64,000 nt of DNA from Pseudomonas chlororaphis subsp. aurantiaca (GTDB lineage Bacteria; Pseudomonadota; Gammaproteobacteria; Pseudomonadales; Pseudomonadaceae): assembly GCF_013466605.1 (NCBI RefSeq), contig NZ_CP059162.1, positions 3,286,001 to 3,350,000 of the forward strand, in the 5' to 3' direction. A model generated the notes under the pieces. It was not told the origin of the DNA, made no database searches, and was given only the letters and a program-made list of their open reading frames with translations. Shown here piece by piece: positions 1 through 8,357 of this stretch. Each line of letters opens with the position of its first letter. The stretch's first letter is position 1. A program made the position numbers and the translations under genes.

Positions 1-113
1 AGCCGCTGCAGGCTGCGATCGACCCCGAAGGGGGCGTGCTCCTCAAGCTCGCAGGAAGGCTCTTCGAGCCTTATCGTCCGAACGCGGCCCGAGCCTGCGG
101 CAGCGGCTACAGG
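1..113. repeat. Inverted pair of the GTAGCCGCTGCC-type repeat
   Basis: A partial forward copy (1-22, cut by the window edge) and a reverse copy (93-113) of an element with the core GTAGCCGCTGCCGCAGGCTG face each other downstream of hpaE. The same element recurs at least a dozen times in the window, usually as a facing pair between genes, as REP-type elements do in pseudomonads. A pair here could form a long hairpin after hpaE. Confidence 0.75.
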
Positions 114-124
114 ATTGAAAAACC

Positions 125-1585
125 TTACACGCCCCAGCGCGGGATGTGGTGGCTGCCCATGGAAATACAGATGTTCTTGATCTCGGCAAACACCTCGAAG
201 CTGTACTCGCCGCCTTCGCGGCCGGTGCCGGAGCCCTTGACCCCGCCGAACGGCTGGCGCAGGTCGCGCACGTTCTGGCTGTTGATGAACACCATGCCGG
301 CCTCGATGCCACGGGCCAGGCGATGGGCCTTGCCGATGTCCTGGGTCCAGATGTAGGAGGCCAGGCCGTACTCGGTGTCGTTGGCCAGTTGCAGGGCCTC
401 GGCTTCGTCCTTGAAGGGGATCAGGCAGGCCACCGGGCCGAAGATCTCTTCCTGGGCAATGCGCATCTTGTTATTGACGTCGGCGAACACCGTCGGCTGG
501 ATGAACTGGCCATGGCTCAGGTGCGCCGGCAGGTTGGCCGGACGCTCCAGGCCACCGGCGAGCAGGGTGGCGCCTTCCTCGATGCCGATGCGGATATAGC
601 CGGTGACCTTGTCGTAGTGGGCCTGGGTGATCATCGAGCCGACCTGGGTCTTGGGATCGGTCGGATCGCCGACAATCAGGCGCTTGGCGCGGGCGGCGAA
701 CTCGGCGACGAACTGTGGGTAGACGCTTTCCTGGATGAAGATCCGGCTGCCGGCGGTGCAGCGCTCGCCATTGAGCGAGAAGATGGTGAACAGCGCGGCG
801 TCCAGGGCGCGCTCCAGGTCGGCGTCTTCGAAGATCAGCACCGGCGATTTGCCGCCCAGTTCCATGGAGTACTTTTTCAGCCCGGCGGTCTGCATGATCT
901 TCTTGCCGGTGGCGGTGCCACCGGTGAAGGAAATCGCCCGCACATCCGGATGCCGTACCAGGGCATCGCCGGCGGTGGCGCCGTAGCCCTGGACGATGTT
1001 CAGCACACCATTGGGAATGCCCGCTTCGACCGCCAGGCGCCCCAGTTCGTTGGCGGTCAGCGGTGACAGCTCGGACATCTTCAGCACCGCCGTGTTGCCC
1101 AGCGCCAGGCACGGCGCAGTCTTCCAGGTGGCGGTCATGAACGGTACGTTCCACGGCGACACCAGGGCGCAGACGCCGACCGGCTGGTACAGGGTGTAGT
1201 TGAGCATCTGGTCGTCCACCGGATAGCTGTGGCCATCCATGCGGGTGCAGACCTCGGCGAAGAAGTCGAAGTTGTGCGAGGCGCGGGGGATCAGCACGTT
1301 ACGGGTCTGGTGGATCGGCAGGCCGGTGTCGAGGGTTTCCAGCTCCGCCAGTTGCGGCACGTTCTGGTCGATCAGCTCGCCCAGCTTGCGCATCAGGCGT
1401 GCGCGTTCCCTGGCCGGGGTGTTGGCCCATTTCGGAAAGGCTGCCTTGGCGGCCGCGACCGCCTGGGCGATTTCCCCGGCGCCGCCGCTGGCCACTTCAC
1501 CGATGGCTTCGCCAGTGGCCGGGTTGTAGTTGACAAAGGTGTCTTGGCTTTCGACCTCGCGGCCGTTGATCCAGTGTTTGATCAT
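125..1585 (-). CDS. hpaE: 5-carboxymethyl-2-hydroxymuconate semialdehyde dehydrogenase
   Basis: NAD-dependent aldehyde dehydrogenase of the homoprotocatechuate meta-cleavage pathway. It oxidises the ring-cleavage semialdehyde made by HpaD. The 486-residue product is the usual family length. It shows the aldehyde dehydrogenase landmarks: the SPWNVPF segment near residue 143, a FTGGTATGKK cofactor loop near 220, MELGGKSP with the catalytic Glu near 242, and NGERCTAGSR with the catalytic Cys near 277. The ATG abuts the hpaG2 stop codon, so the two are translated as one operon hpaG1-hpaG2-hpaE running off the left edge. The rest of the pathway (hpaD, hpaF, hpaH, hpaI) is presumably outside the window. 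The assignment comes mainly from sequence plus the hpaG neighbours; sequence alone would only give the dehydrogenase superfamily. Confidence 0.93.
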   Translation of the reverse strand: MIKHWINGREVESQDTFVNYNPATGEAIGEVASGGAGEIAQAVAAAKAAFPKWANTPARERARLMRKLGELIDQNVPQLAELETLDTGLPIHQTRNVLIPRASHNFDFFAEVCTRMDGHSYPVDDQMLNYTLYQPVGVCALVSPWNVPFMTATWKTAPCLALGNTAVLKMSELSPLTANELGRLAVEAGIPNGVLNIVQGYGATAGDALVRHPDVRAISFTGGTATGKKIMQTAGLKKYSMELGGKSPVLIFEDADLERALDAALFTIFSLNGERCTAGSRIFIQESVYPQFVAEFAARAKRLIVGDPTDPKTQVGSMITQAHYDKVTGYIRIGIEEGATLLAGGLERPANLPAHLSHGQFIQPTVFADVNNKMRIAQEEIFGPVACLIPFKDEAEALQLANDTEYGLASYIWTQDIGKAHRLARGIEAGMVFINSQNVRDLRQPFGGVKGSGTGREGGEYSFEVFAEIKNICISMGSHHIPRWGV

Positions 1586-2386
1586 TTATGCGTGCTCCTT
1601 GGCCGCCAGTTGCGTGTCGTGTTGCGCCTTGATCCTGAAGAACTCCGCCTCGCTGACGATGCGGTTGACCAGCCGGCCGACGCCTTCGACTTCCACCACC
1701 ACTTCATCGCCGGGCACCACGTCGGACAGGCCTTCGGGGGTGCCGGTGGCGATCATGTCGCCGGGTTGCAGGGTCATGAAGCTGGAGAGGTATTCGATCA
1801 GGTAGGGGATGTCGAAGATCATGTCGGAGGTCGAGCCTTCCTGGCGCAACTCACCGTTGACCCAGGTGCGCAGCTTCAGCTGGTTCGGCTCGGGCACGTC
1901 GGCGACGTCGACTATCCAAGGGCCTACCGGGGTGGTGGCGTCGCGGTTTTTCACCCGCAGGTTGGGCCGGTAGTAGTTTTCCAGGTAGTCGCGGATTGCG
2001 TAGTCGTTGCACAGCGTGTAGCCGGCCAGGTAGTCCAGGGCGTCCTCGCGCTTGACGTTGCGCGCGGTCTTGCCGATCACCGCCACCAGTTCGCACTCAT
2101 AGTGCATGTAGGCGACGTTGTCCGGGCGCCAGGTGACCTGGTTGTGGCCGGTGTAGGTGCCGGGGGACTTGATGAACACCAGCGGCTCGGTCGGTGGCTT
2201 GAAGGCCAGTTCGGCGGCGTGGTCGGCGTAGTTCAGGCCCAGGGCGAACATGCTGCCGGTGGCCGGGGGCAGCCACTCGACCTGATCCTCGGCGAGCACA
2301 CGGCCATCGGCCAGTTTCACGCTGTTGGGTGCGTTGAGCAGCACGTCGTGGACCTGGCCTTGATAACGGATGCGGGCGTGTTTCAT
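1586..2386 (-). CDS. hpaG2: HpaG2: homoprotocatechuate-pathway isomerase/decarboxylase, C-terminal-type subunit
   Basis: Fumarylacetoacetase-fold protein of 266 residues, one of two paralogous halves which in E. coli HpaG are fused in one chain of about 430 residues. HpaG decarboxylates 5-oxo-pent-3-ene-1,2,5-tricarboxylate and isomerises 2-hydroxyhepta-2,4-diene-1,7-dioate. The metal-site region is visible as the FIKSPGTY segment and the YECELVAVIGK segment, where acidic residues bind the divalent metal; the C-terminus carries the family block ATGTPEGLSDVVPGDEV. It lies 9 bases after hpaG1 and is directly followed by hpaE. Which half carries which activity is taken from family knowledge, not visible here. 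Confidence 0.88.
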   Translation of the reverse strand: MKHARIRYQGQVHDVLLNAPNSVKLADGRVLAEDQVEWLPPATGSMFALGLNYADHAAELAFKPPTEPLVFIKSPGTYTGHNQVTWRPDNVAYMHYECELVAVIGKTARNVKREDALDYLAGYTLCNDYAIRDYLENYYRPNLRVKNRDATTPVGPWIVDVADVPEPNQLKLRTWVNGELRQEGSTSDMIFDIPYLIEYLSSFMTLQPGDMIATGTPEGLSDVVPGDEVVVEVEGVGRLVNRIVSEAEFFRIKAQHDTQLAAKEHA

Positions 2387-2395
2387 GGCGGCTCC

Positions 2396-3067
2396 TTATT
2401 CGGCGGCTACTTCGGCAACAACGCGATTGGCGAGACGGCCCAGGCCGCTGATCTCCACTTCGATGCGGTCACCGGGCTTGACGTCGACCCGGCCTTCGGG
2501 GGTGCCGGTGATCAGCACGTCGCCCTCGTGCAGGGTCATGAACTCGCTGATTTCGGCGATCAGTTGCGGAATGCCGCGCACCAGGTTGGCGGTGCTGTTG
2601 CGTTGCAGCAGTTCGCCGTTGACCCACAGCTTCAGCTCCAGCTCATGGGGATCGCGCACCTGGGCCGCCGGCACCAGTTCCGGACCAAAGGCGCAGAAGC
2701 CGTCGCGGCACTTGGCCTTGACGGCGGGGCGGTAGTAGCTGTCTTCCGGCAGGCTGAATTCGTTGACGATGGTGTAGCCGGCCACATGCTGCAGGGCGTT
2801 TTCCACGCTGACCCGGCTGGCGCTCTTGCCGATCACCACGCCCAGCGCCGGGCCCGGCTGCAGGCGCTCGACACCCTGCGGATAGATCACGGCGCCGCCG
2901 TGGACGTTGCGCGTGTTGGGGGTCTTGATGAACAGCACCGGCTTGACCGGTGGCGTCTGGTAGGGCGGCTGGGTGAAGGATTCCAGGTGGCTGCGCAACA
3001 GACCCTGGTAGTTCAGCGCGACGCCGAACAGGGTGCCGGTGGCGACTTCATGCAGTGCACGGCTCAT
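2396..3067 (-). CDS. hpaG1: HpaG1: homoprotocatechuate-pathway isomerase/decarboxylase, N-terminal-type subunit
   Basis: First gene of the leftward hpa operon. The 223-residue product is a second fumarylacetoacetase-fold protein, clearly paralogous to HpaG2: both share FIKTP/FIKSP, the GYTI/GYTL-N-E/N-D segment and the ITGTPEGR-DVKPGD block. The ATG at 3067 is preceded by a Shine-Dalgarno-like CAGGAG. The divergent gene hpaA starts 201 bases away and is the probable activator. Splitting HpaG into two genes is a known pseudomonad arrangement rather than a frameshift, because each half has its own start and stop and complete fold blocks. Confidence 0.88.
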   Translation of the reverse strand: MSRALHEVATGTLFGVALNYQGLLRSHLESFTQPPYQTPPVKPVLFIKTPNTRNVHGGAVIYPQGVERLQPGPALGVVIGKSASRVSVENALQHVAGYTIVNEFSLPEDSYYRPAVKAKCRDGFCAFGPELVPAAQVRDPHELELKLWVNGELLQRNSTANLVRGIPQLIAEISEFMTLHEGDVLITGTPEGRVDVKPGDRIEVEISGLGRLANRVVAEVAAE

Positions 3068-3268
3068 TGTGATTTTCTCCTGAGCATCGCGGAAACGAGG
3101 TGATTTAGTTAATGTGTTAACGTTATATTTAATATGTTAACGATCGTCAAGCGTCGACCCTGACCCGTTTGCCGAGTGCTGGTGAACAGGCCGCGAATCA
3201 CGCAGGATGTGGGCGCTTGTCGCAGGTAAAAATAAAAACGCCGCGGGCGAAAAAAGAGACATGCCACC
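3068..3268. promoter_or_regulatory. hpaG1/hpaA divergent promoter region with a GTTAAC direct repeat
   Basis: The AT-rich middle of this gap holds two near-identical boxes, AATGTGTTAACG (3111-3122) and AATATGTTAACG (3131-3142). They lie exactly 20 bases apart, about two helical turns, and each contains the palindrome GTTAAC. Such spacing suits a dimer binding one DNA face, as AraC/XylS-type activators do. The likely binder is the adjacent HpaA, or a MarR-type HpaR if one is encoded elsewhere. The binder is inference. Confidence 0.55.
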
Positions 3269-4180
3269 ATGAGCGATCGCCAGCCGATCCCCAACATCAA
3301 CATCGGCCAGGTCTACGACCAGCGTTACGCCGACTCTCAGGTGCACTACGACAAGCTGAGCAACCTGGCGGGGTTCTTCGGCCGCAACATGCCGGTGCAC
3401 CGCCACGACCGGTTTTTCCAGGTGCACTACGTGAAAAGCGGCGCGGTGCGGGTCTACCTCGACGACCAGCAATACCTGGAATCGGGGCCGATGTTTTTCC
3501 TCACGCCACCGACCATTGCCCATTCCTTCGTCACCGAGGCCGACAGCGAAGGCCACGTACTGACCGTGCGCCAGCAATTGGTGTGGGAGCTGATCGAAGC
3601 CGACAGCCGCCTTGCCAGCGGCCCTCAGGTAGCGCCGGCCTGCGTGGCCCTGGCGCGCCTGGGCCCGGGGTTCGCCGGCGAGGCGCGGCGCCTGGCGTTG
3701 CTGTTCGATGAGTTGCAGGAGGAAGTCGCCGGACAGGGCGCTGGGCACGCGCCGGCGCTGGAGGCCCTGACCCGGTTGATCCTGATCAGCCTGCTCAGGC
3801 TCTCGGCCAATTCCCTCAAGGCGCGCCCGGCGCGTCACGAAGACCTGCAGATCTTCCATCGCTTCAACCAACTGATCGAAGCCCAATACCTGGAGCACTG
3901 GCCGCTGTCGCGGTATGCCGGGCAGATCGGCGTCACCGAGGCGCGCCTCAACGATGTCTGCCGGCGCATCGCCGACCTGCCGTCGAAGCGCCTGGTGTAC
4001 GAGCGGCTGATGCAGGAGTCCAAGCGCCTGCTGCTGTTCACCGCCAGTTCGGTGAACGAAATCTGCTACCAGCTGGGGTTCAAGGACCCAGCGTATTTCA
4101 GCCGGTTCTTCCAGCGCTACGCGAAGATGACGCCGGGGGAATACCGGGCGCGCCAGGGCGTGGCGAAATCCTCGTCCTGA
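3269..4180 (+). CDS. hpaA: AraC-family activator of 4-hydroxyphenylacetate catabolism
   Basis: 303-residue AraC/XylS-type regulator. The N-terminal half is a cupin-like effector domain, with MPVHRHDRFFQVHYV near residues 43-57 supplying the His pair. The C-terminal 100 residues form the double helix-turn-helix, with GVTEARLNDVCRRI and LGFKDPAYFSRFFQRY as the two recognition helices. Length and the N-terminal layout match HpaA of the enteric hpa cluster, where 4-hydroxyphenylacetate-bound HpaA activates hpaBC. It is divergent from hpaG1, so it probably controls both the local operon and the distant hpaBC genes at 16.7-18.9 kb. Confidence 0.85.
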   Translation: MSDRQPIPNINIGQVYDQRYADSQVHYDKLSNLAGFFGRNMPVHRHDRFFQVHYVKSGAVRVYLDDQQYLESGPMFFLTPPTIAHSFVTEADSEGHVLTVRQQLVWELIEADSRLASGPQVAPACVALARLGPGFAGEARRLALLFDELQEEVAGQGAGHAPALEALTRLILISLLRLSANSLKARPARHEDLQIFHRFNQLIEAQYLEHWPLSRYAGQIGVTEARLNDVCRRIADLPSKRLVYERLMQESKRLLLFTASSVNEICYQLGFKDPAYFSRFFQRYAKMTPGEYRARQGVAKSSS

Positions 4181-4251
4181 AGGCAAAAAAACTGGGAGGG
4201 CAGGGGCGCTGCATGGGACAATCAGCGCCTTTACCCGACAAGGAAAGTCCC

Positions 4252-5346
4252 ATGTTGCAGCGCACCCTGATGGTCCTTTTGCTGACGGCCAGCGCCGCCC
4301 AGGCGCTGGCGCAGAACGCCGCGGAAAAGGTGCCCTTGCTGCGCCAGACCAAGGAATGGATCACCGGCTGCGACAACCTGCGCGGCTGCCACGCCCTGAG
4401 TGCGCCCAATGGCGAACACGGCGTGCAGTACAGCAGCCTGACCCTGCACATCCAGCGTCGCGCCGGCCCCGACGGCCCGCTGGAGATACGCCTGGACCAA
4501 CGCGGCGAACCCGCCGAGCTGTCGGCCTTGCGTCTCGACGGCCAGCCGTTGGAGCCACAGCTGCTGGACGCCCTGGTGCTGTTGCCGGAAAAGAAGGGTG
4601 CGCAAATCCAGGTCACCCGCTATGAAATCGCCGACCCGACCCGGGCCCGCCAGTGGCTGGAACGCCTGCGCAATGCCGAGGAACTGAAGGTGGCCGGAGA
4701 TGAAGAGGCCCGGGTGCCGTTGTCCGGTTTGTCGGCGGCGCTGCTGCTGATGGACTCGGTGCAGGGTCGGGTCGATGGCGTGACGGCGCTGTGGCGGCCA
4801 GGCCAGCGTCCGGCTAGCGAGGTGCCGGCACGGCCGCTGCCGGCCCAACTGCGGGCTTATCCGGGGGCGCCCGAACTGACGGAGGCGGAACGCACGCGGA
4901 TCTCGGCGGCCGCCGTGAAACTCGCCGCGCCGGGCACGCCCAACGACGACGAGGACTATGTGGCCGAGCCCCAGGTCGAGGTCTATCCGCTGACCGCGCA
5001 ACGGGCGTTGACGGTGGTGCTGAGCGAATGCGCGGCCTACAACTGCGACTACCTGATCAGCAGTTGGTCGCGCAGCAATCCACCGAAGCTCGAGGAGCTG
5101 CGCCGGCAAGCCTTGCCCATGAACAACGCGGACGGCTCGGGCGGCGCCCACTACGACCCCAAGACCGGGGTGCTGACCACCTTCTATCTGGCCCGCGGCA
5201 TCGGCGACTGTGGTGAAAGCGGGCGCTGGCTGTTCGACGGCGAAGGCTTCCAGCTCAGCGATTACCGGCAGATGCCGACCTGCAATGGCCTGTCCTCCGA
5301 AGACTGGCCGCGGCTGTGGAACATCGCGCTGCCGGCCAACCGCTGA
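4252..5346 (+). CDS. DUF1176 domain periplasmic protein
   Basis: Product of 364 residues if started at the ATG at 4252, which has an AAGGAAAG Shine-Dalgarno and opens a signal peptide (MLQRTLMVLLLTASAAQALA, cleavage near residue 21). The earlier in-frame ATG at 4213 would bury this signal. The mature protein has two Cys near the start (TGCDNLRGCHAL) and further Cys near the end, typical of DUF1176 proteins, whose function is unknown. It lies 71 bases after hpaA on the same strand but has no evident link to aromatic catabolism. A periplasmic location is inferred from the signal peptide. Confidence 0.75.
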   Translation: MLQRTLMVLLLTASAAQALAQNAAEKVPLLRQTKEWITGCDNLRGCHALSAPNGEHGVQYSSLTLHIQRRAGPDGPLEIRLDQRGEPAELSALRLDGQPLEPQLLDALVLLPEKKGAQIQVTRYEIADPTRARQWLERLRNAEELKVAGDEEARVPLSGLSAALLLMDSVQGRVDGVTALWRPGQRPASEVPARPLPAQLRAYPGAPELTEAERTRISAAAVKLAAPGTPNDDEDYVAEPQVEVYPLTAQRALTVVLSECAAYNCDYLISSWSRSNPPKLEELRRQALPMNNADGSGGAHYDPKTGVLTTFYLARGIGDCGESGRWLFDGEGFQLSDYRQMPTCNGLSSEDWPRLWNIALPANR

Positions 5347-5352
5347 GGCGTT

Positions 5353-6327
5353 TCAGGCCAGGCCTGGATGGCGGCGCTCGAACTTCTGTTCCAGCACGGT
5401 CTTGCCCCATTGCGCCGCGGCTTGTTCCTCCACCAACTGGAAGCCAAAGGCTTCATACAGATGCCGGGCGGCGTCCAGGCCGCTGAAAGTCCACAGGTAG
5501 CAGGAGGTTGCCCCCACCTGGTCGCAGTGCTCCAGCGCCGTCTTGAGCAGCAGGTGACCGGTGCCGGTGCCACGGACCGCCTCGTCGAGGATGAACCAGC
5601 GCAGATGCGCGGTCTTGTCGGCCTGCTTGTGGTCCGGGTCGCCGCCGAGGTCGATGGCGATCGAACCGACGATCTGCTCGTCCAGCACCGCCAGCCAGAT
5701 GCCGTTATCGGGGTTGTCCAGGCGCTCGCTGAACTCCGCCAGACCCGCCGCGACGCGCTGTTCAAAGAACTGCCCGAAACCCACCAGGCGTGAGTAGTAG
5801 TGCGCATGCAGCTCGGTGATGCGGCCGATCATGCCCGGCCGATAGCCACGCTGCAGGGTAGGGATTGTGGTGGCGATCTGCGCATGCCCCAGGCGGCAGG
5901 CCTGCAGCGCCTGGCCATAACTGCGCAGTCCGGCGACCACCTGGCTTTGCTCGCGCGGCGCAAGCAGGCGCAGCGCCTGTTGCACCTGGGCGCTGCCAAA
6001 GGCATGGATAGCGGCGACCTGTTTGCGTCCGCTGGCGGTCAGGCCCAGCAGCTTTTCCCGGGCATCGCTGGGGCTGGGGCTTTCCTGGATATCGCCGCGT
6101 TCGATGAGCTTGGCCAGCAGGCGACTGACCGAGGACTTCTCCAGGTTCAGGCTCTTGCCCAACTGGGCGGCGGTGAGCGGCGCGTACAGATCGAGTTCGA
6201 TCAGCGCATGCACCGCCGAAGGCGCAAGGTCGGAGCCGGCCAGGGTGGCGCCCATGAAGCCCAGCTCGCGCACCAGTTTGCGCGATTCGTTGCGGATCTG
6301 ATCCACCAGCGGCGAAGGGGAGGACAT
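5353..6327 (-). CDS. MarR-type HTH regulator fused to GNAT acetyltransferase
   Basis: Single 324-residue chain. Residues about 1-150 form a MarR winged helix (LTAAQLGKSLNLEKSSVSRLLAKLIERGDI is the HTH and wing). Residues about 165-324 form a GNAT domain (LDEQIVGSIAID beta strands, then an acetyl-CoA loop VRGTGTGHLLL). The start at 6327 (MSSPSP) is preferred over the longest frame because the extra upstream 64 residues run into a REP-type repeat and are compositionally unlike a protein. MarR-GNAT fusions are a known family in proteobacteria with largely unknown substrates. It converges with the DUF1176 gene, 6 bases between stops. Confidence 0.85.
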   Translation of the reverse strand: MSSPSPLVDQIRNESRKLVRELGFMGATLAGSDLAPSAVHALIELDLYAPLTAAQLGKSLNLEKSSVSRLLAKLIERGDIQESPSPSDAREKLLGLTASGRKQVAAIHAFGSAQVQQALRLLAPREQSQVVAGLRSYGQALQACRLGHAQIATTIPTLQRGYRPGMIGRITELHAHYYSRLVGFGQFFEQRVAAGLAEFSERLDNPDNGIWLAVLDEQIVGSIAIDLGGDPDHKQADKTAHLRWFILDEAVRGTGTGHLLLKTALEHCDQVGATSCYLWTFSGLDAARHLYEAFGFQLVEEQAAAQWGKTVLEQKFERRHPGLA

Positions 6328-6454
6328 GGCGAGGCTCCTGGGTAGTTGTGCAATACAACTATATGTTTGAACGGCATCAAAATCCAGATAGCCGCCGGCC
6401 CGTGGGCTAGCACTGGCCGGGGCGATGCCGAATCGCTGTCGACACGGACGCTCC

Positions 6455-6609
6455 GTAGCCGCTGCCGAGCCTGCGAGGCTGCGATCGAGGTGAGCGGCAT
6501 TCCGACGAAGTCCTCGCAAACCTGGGCTCGCGGTTTACCAGGAAGAACGGGTCGCCCGGTTTACGGCCGTTGGCCGAGCGCAGCCTCGCAGGCTCGGCAG
6601 CGGCTACAG
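6455..6609. repeat. Facing pair of GTAGCCGCTGCC-type repeats
   Basis: A forward copy at 6455-6487 and a reverse copy at 6580-6609 lie in the 318-base gap between the MarR-GNAT gene and the GMC gene. This variant carries an extra internal palindrome, GAGCCTGCGAGGCT, in the stem. The rest of the gap has no gene I can support. Confidence 0.7.
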
Positions 6610-6645
6610 ATTCGGCGCGCCAACACGAAGCCCGTTGGGGGCTTT

Positions 6646-8325
6646 TTAGCCAATCGCCAGGGTGGATACCGGCTCCTCCAGGCGAACAGGGTTTTCCATC
6701 GTCGGGGCCGGTTTACCCAGCACCAGGTCCGCGGCCTTTTCGCCGATCATGATCGCCGCCGCATTGGTATTGCCGGTGGTCAGGCTCGGCATGATCGACG
6801 CGTCGGCCACCCGCAGGCCCTGCACGCCGTGGACCCGCAACTGGTCGTCGACCACCGCTTGCTCGTCGTGGCCCATCTTGCAGGTGCCGACCGGGTGGAA
6901 CACGGTGCCCAGGCTGTCGCGAATCCACCGCTCGATCTGCGCCTGGCTCTCGACGTGCGGGCCGGGCACCAGCTCGCCCTTGAGGCGCCGGGCGAAGGCC
7001 TGGCTCGCCGCCAGCTGGCGCACCAGGCGCACGCCCGCCACCAGCTTGCGCAGGTCCTCCGGGTGGCTGAGGAAGTGGCTGTCGATGATTGGCTTGTCAT
7101 GGGGATCGGCGGAATTGAGCCGGACCTGGCCACGGCTTTGCGGGTGCATCACGGCGATGTGCAGGCTGACGCCATGGCCCAGTGGCACCAGGCGCTGGGG
7201 CTGGTTCTTCAGCGCCGGGGCGACGATCAGGCCCAGCTCCGGCGCGGCGTCCTCGGCCTGCAGGCGCAGGAAAGCGCCGGACTCCACGGTGTTGGAGGTC
7301 AGCGGGCCGCTGCGCCGGCTCAGGTACTGCCAGGGCGAACGGGCCAGGGGCAACAGGCCCTTGGCCGACACGCCGTAGGTCAGCTCGCTGTCGCAGCGGT
7401 ACATCAGCACCACGTCCTGGTGGTCCTGCAGGTTGTGGCCAACCCCCGGCAGTTCATGGCGCTGGACGATGCCATGGCGCTCCAGCTCGGCGGCCGGGCC
7501 GATGCCGGAGAGCAACAGCAGCTGCGGCGAGTTGATCGCGCCGGCGCTGAGGACCACTTCGCGCCGGGCCTGGAGCTGGAACACCGCGCCGTCCTGGCCG
7601 ACCTCGACGCCGCAGGCGCGGTTGCCGTCCAGCAGCACGCGGTGAGTCAGGGTCGGGCTCAGGACGGTGAGGTTGGGCCGTGACAGCACCGGGTGCAGGA
7701 AGGCCCGCGCGGCGCTGCAACGCTCGCCGTTGATCTGGGTGACATGGAAGGGGCCGTAGCCTTCCTGTTCCTCGCCGTTGAAGTCCGGGTTGTAGCGCCA
7801 GCCCAGTTCCTGGGCGGCCTGGTAGAACACCTCATTGATCGGGCTCGGGCTGCGTTGCGTGGCGACGTTGAGTTCGCCGCCTTGCCCATGCCAGGGCGAG
7901 GCGCCGGGCTCGAAGTGCTCCGAGCGCAGGAAGTGCGGCAGCAGTTCGTCGTAGCTCCAGCCCTGGTTGCCGGCCGCGGCCCAGCGGTCGTAGTCGCTGC
8001 GGTGGCCACGGATGTAGATCATGCCGTTGATCGCGCTGGAGCCGCCCCAGAGCCGGCCGCGGGGGCAGGGGATCGGGCGCTCGCCGCTGGCGGCCTGGGC
8101 GCTGAACTGGTGCATCCAGTTCCACTTCGGGTTGGCGATCAGCCGGATGATGCCCGCCGGGGTGCGCACATAGGCGCCGGGAAACAGGCTGCGGTCGCTG
8201 GGGCCGGCTTCGATCAGGCAGACGCTGAGCTGCGGATCGGCGGACAGCCGGTTGGCCAGCACGCAACCGGCCGAGCCGGCCCCGACCACAATGTAGTCGA
8301 ACGAACGCGGGGCAGAGTCAGTCAT
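6646..8325 (-). CDS. GMC-family FAD-dependent oxidoreductase (choline/alcohol dehydrogenase-like)
   Basis: 559-residue flavoprotein. The N-terminal dinucleotide motif is DYIVVGAGSAGCVLANRL (residues about 11-28); GMC signature 1 is around GRLWGGSSAINGM, signature 2 around GAINSPQLLLLSGIGP, and the C-terminal catalytic block FHPVGTCKMG supplies the active-site His. ATG at 8325 follows GAGGTATCTCCC, a good ribosome site. The next GMC relative by eye is choline dehydrogenase BetA, but there is no betB or betI here; the neighbour is an OprB-like porin 32 bases upstream, suggesting joint transcription. Substrate unknown: an alcohol or polyol is likely from the family and the adjacent zinc alcohol dehydrogenase. 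Confidence 0.85.
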   Translation of the reverse strand: MTDSAPRSFDYIVVGAGSAGCVLANRLSADPQLSVCLIEAGPSDRSLFPGAYVRTPAGIIRLIANPKWNWMHQFSAQAASGERPIPCPRGRLWGGSSAINGMIYIRGHRSDYDRWAAAGNQGWSYDELLPHFLRSEHFEPGASPWHGQGGELNVATQRSPSPINEVFYQAAQELGWRYNPDFNGEEQEGYGPFHVTQINGERCSAARAFLHPVLSRPNLTVLSPTLTHRVLLDGNRACGVEVGQDGAVFQLQARREVVLSAGAINSPQLLLLSGIGPAAELERHGIVQRHELPGVGHNLQDHQDVVLMYRCDSELTYGVSAKGLLPLARSPWQYLSRRSGPLTSNTVESGAFLRLQAEDAAPELGLIVAPALKNQPQRLVPLGHGVSLHIAVMHPQSRGQVRLNSADPHDKPIIDSHFLSHPEDLRKLVAGVRLVRQLAASQAFARRLKGELVPGPHVESQAQIERWIRDSLGTVFHPVGTCKMGHDEQAVVDDQLRVHGVQGLRVADASIMPSLTTGNTNAAAIMIGEKAADLVLGKPAPTMENPVRLEEPVSTLAIG

Positions 8326-8357
8326 GGGAGATACCTCGTTGGCAGTGAGAAGCAGGT

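Noticed and set aside
1229..3103. 624-residue plus-strand open frame across hpaE-hpaG1
   Set aside because: Spans three real genes on the other strand and shows internal repeats that mirror the HpaG1/HpaG2 paralogy.
6646..8325. Choline dehydrogenase BetA
   Set aside because: GMC motifs fit, but betB/betI are absent and a porin is adjacent, so only the family is supported.
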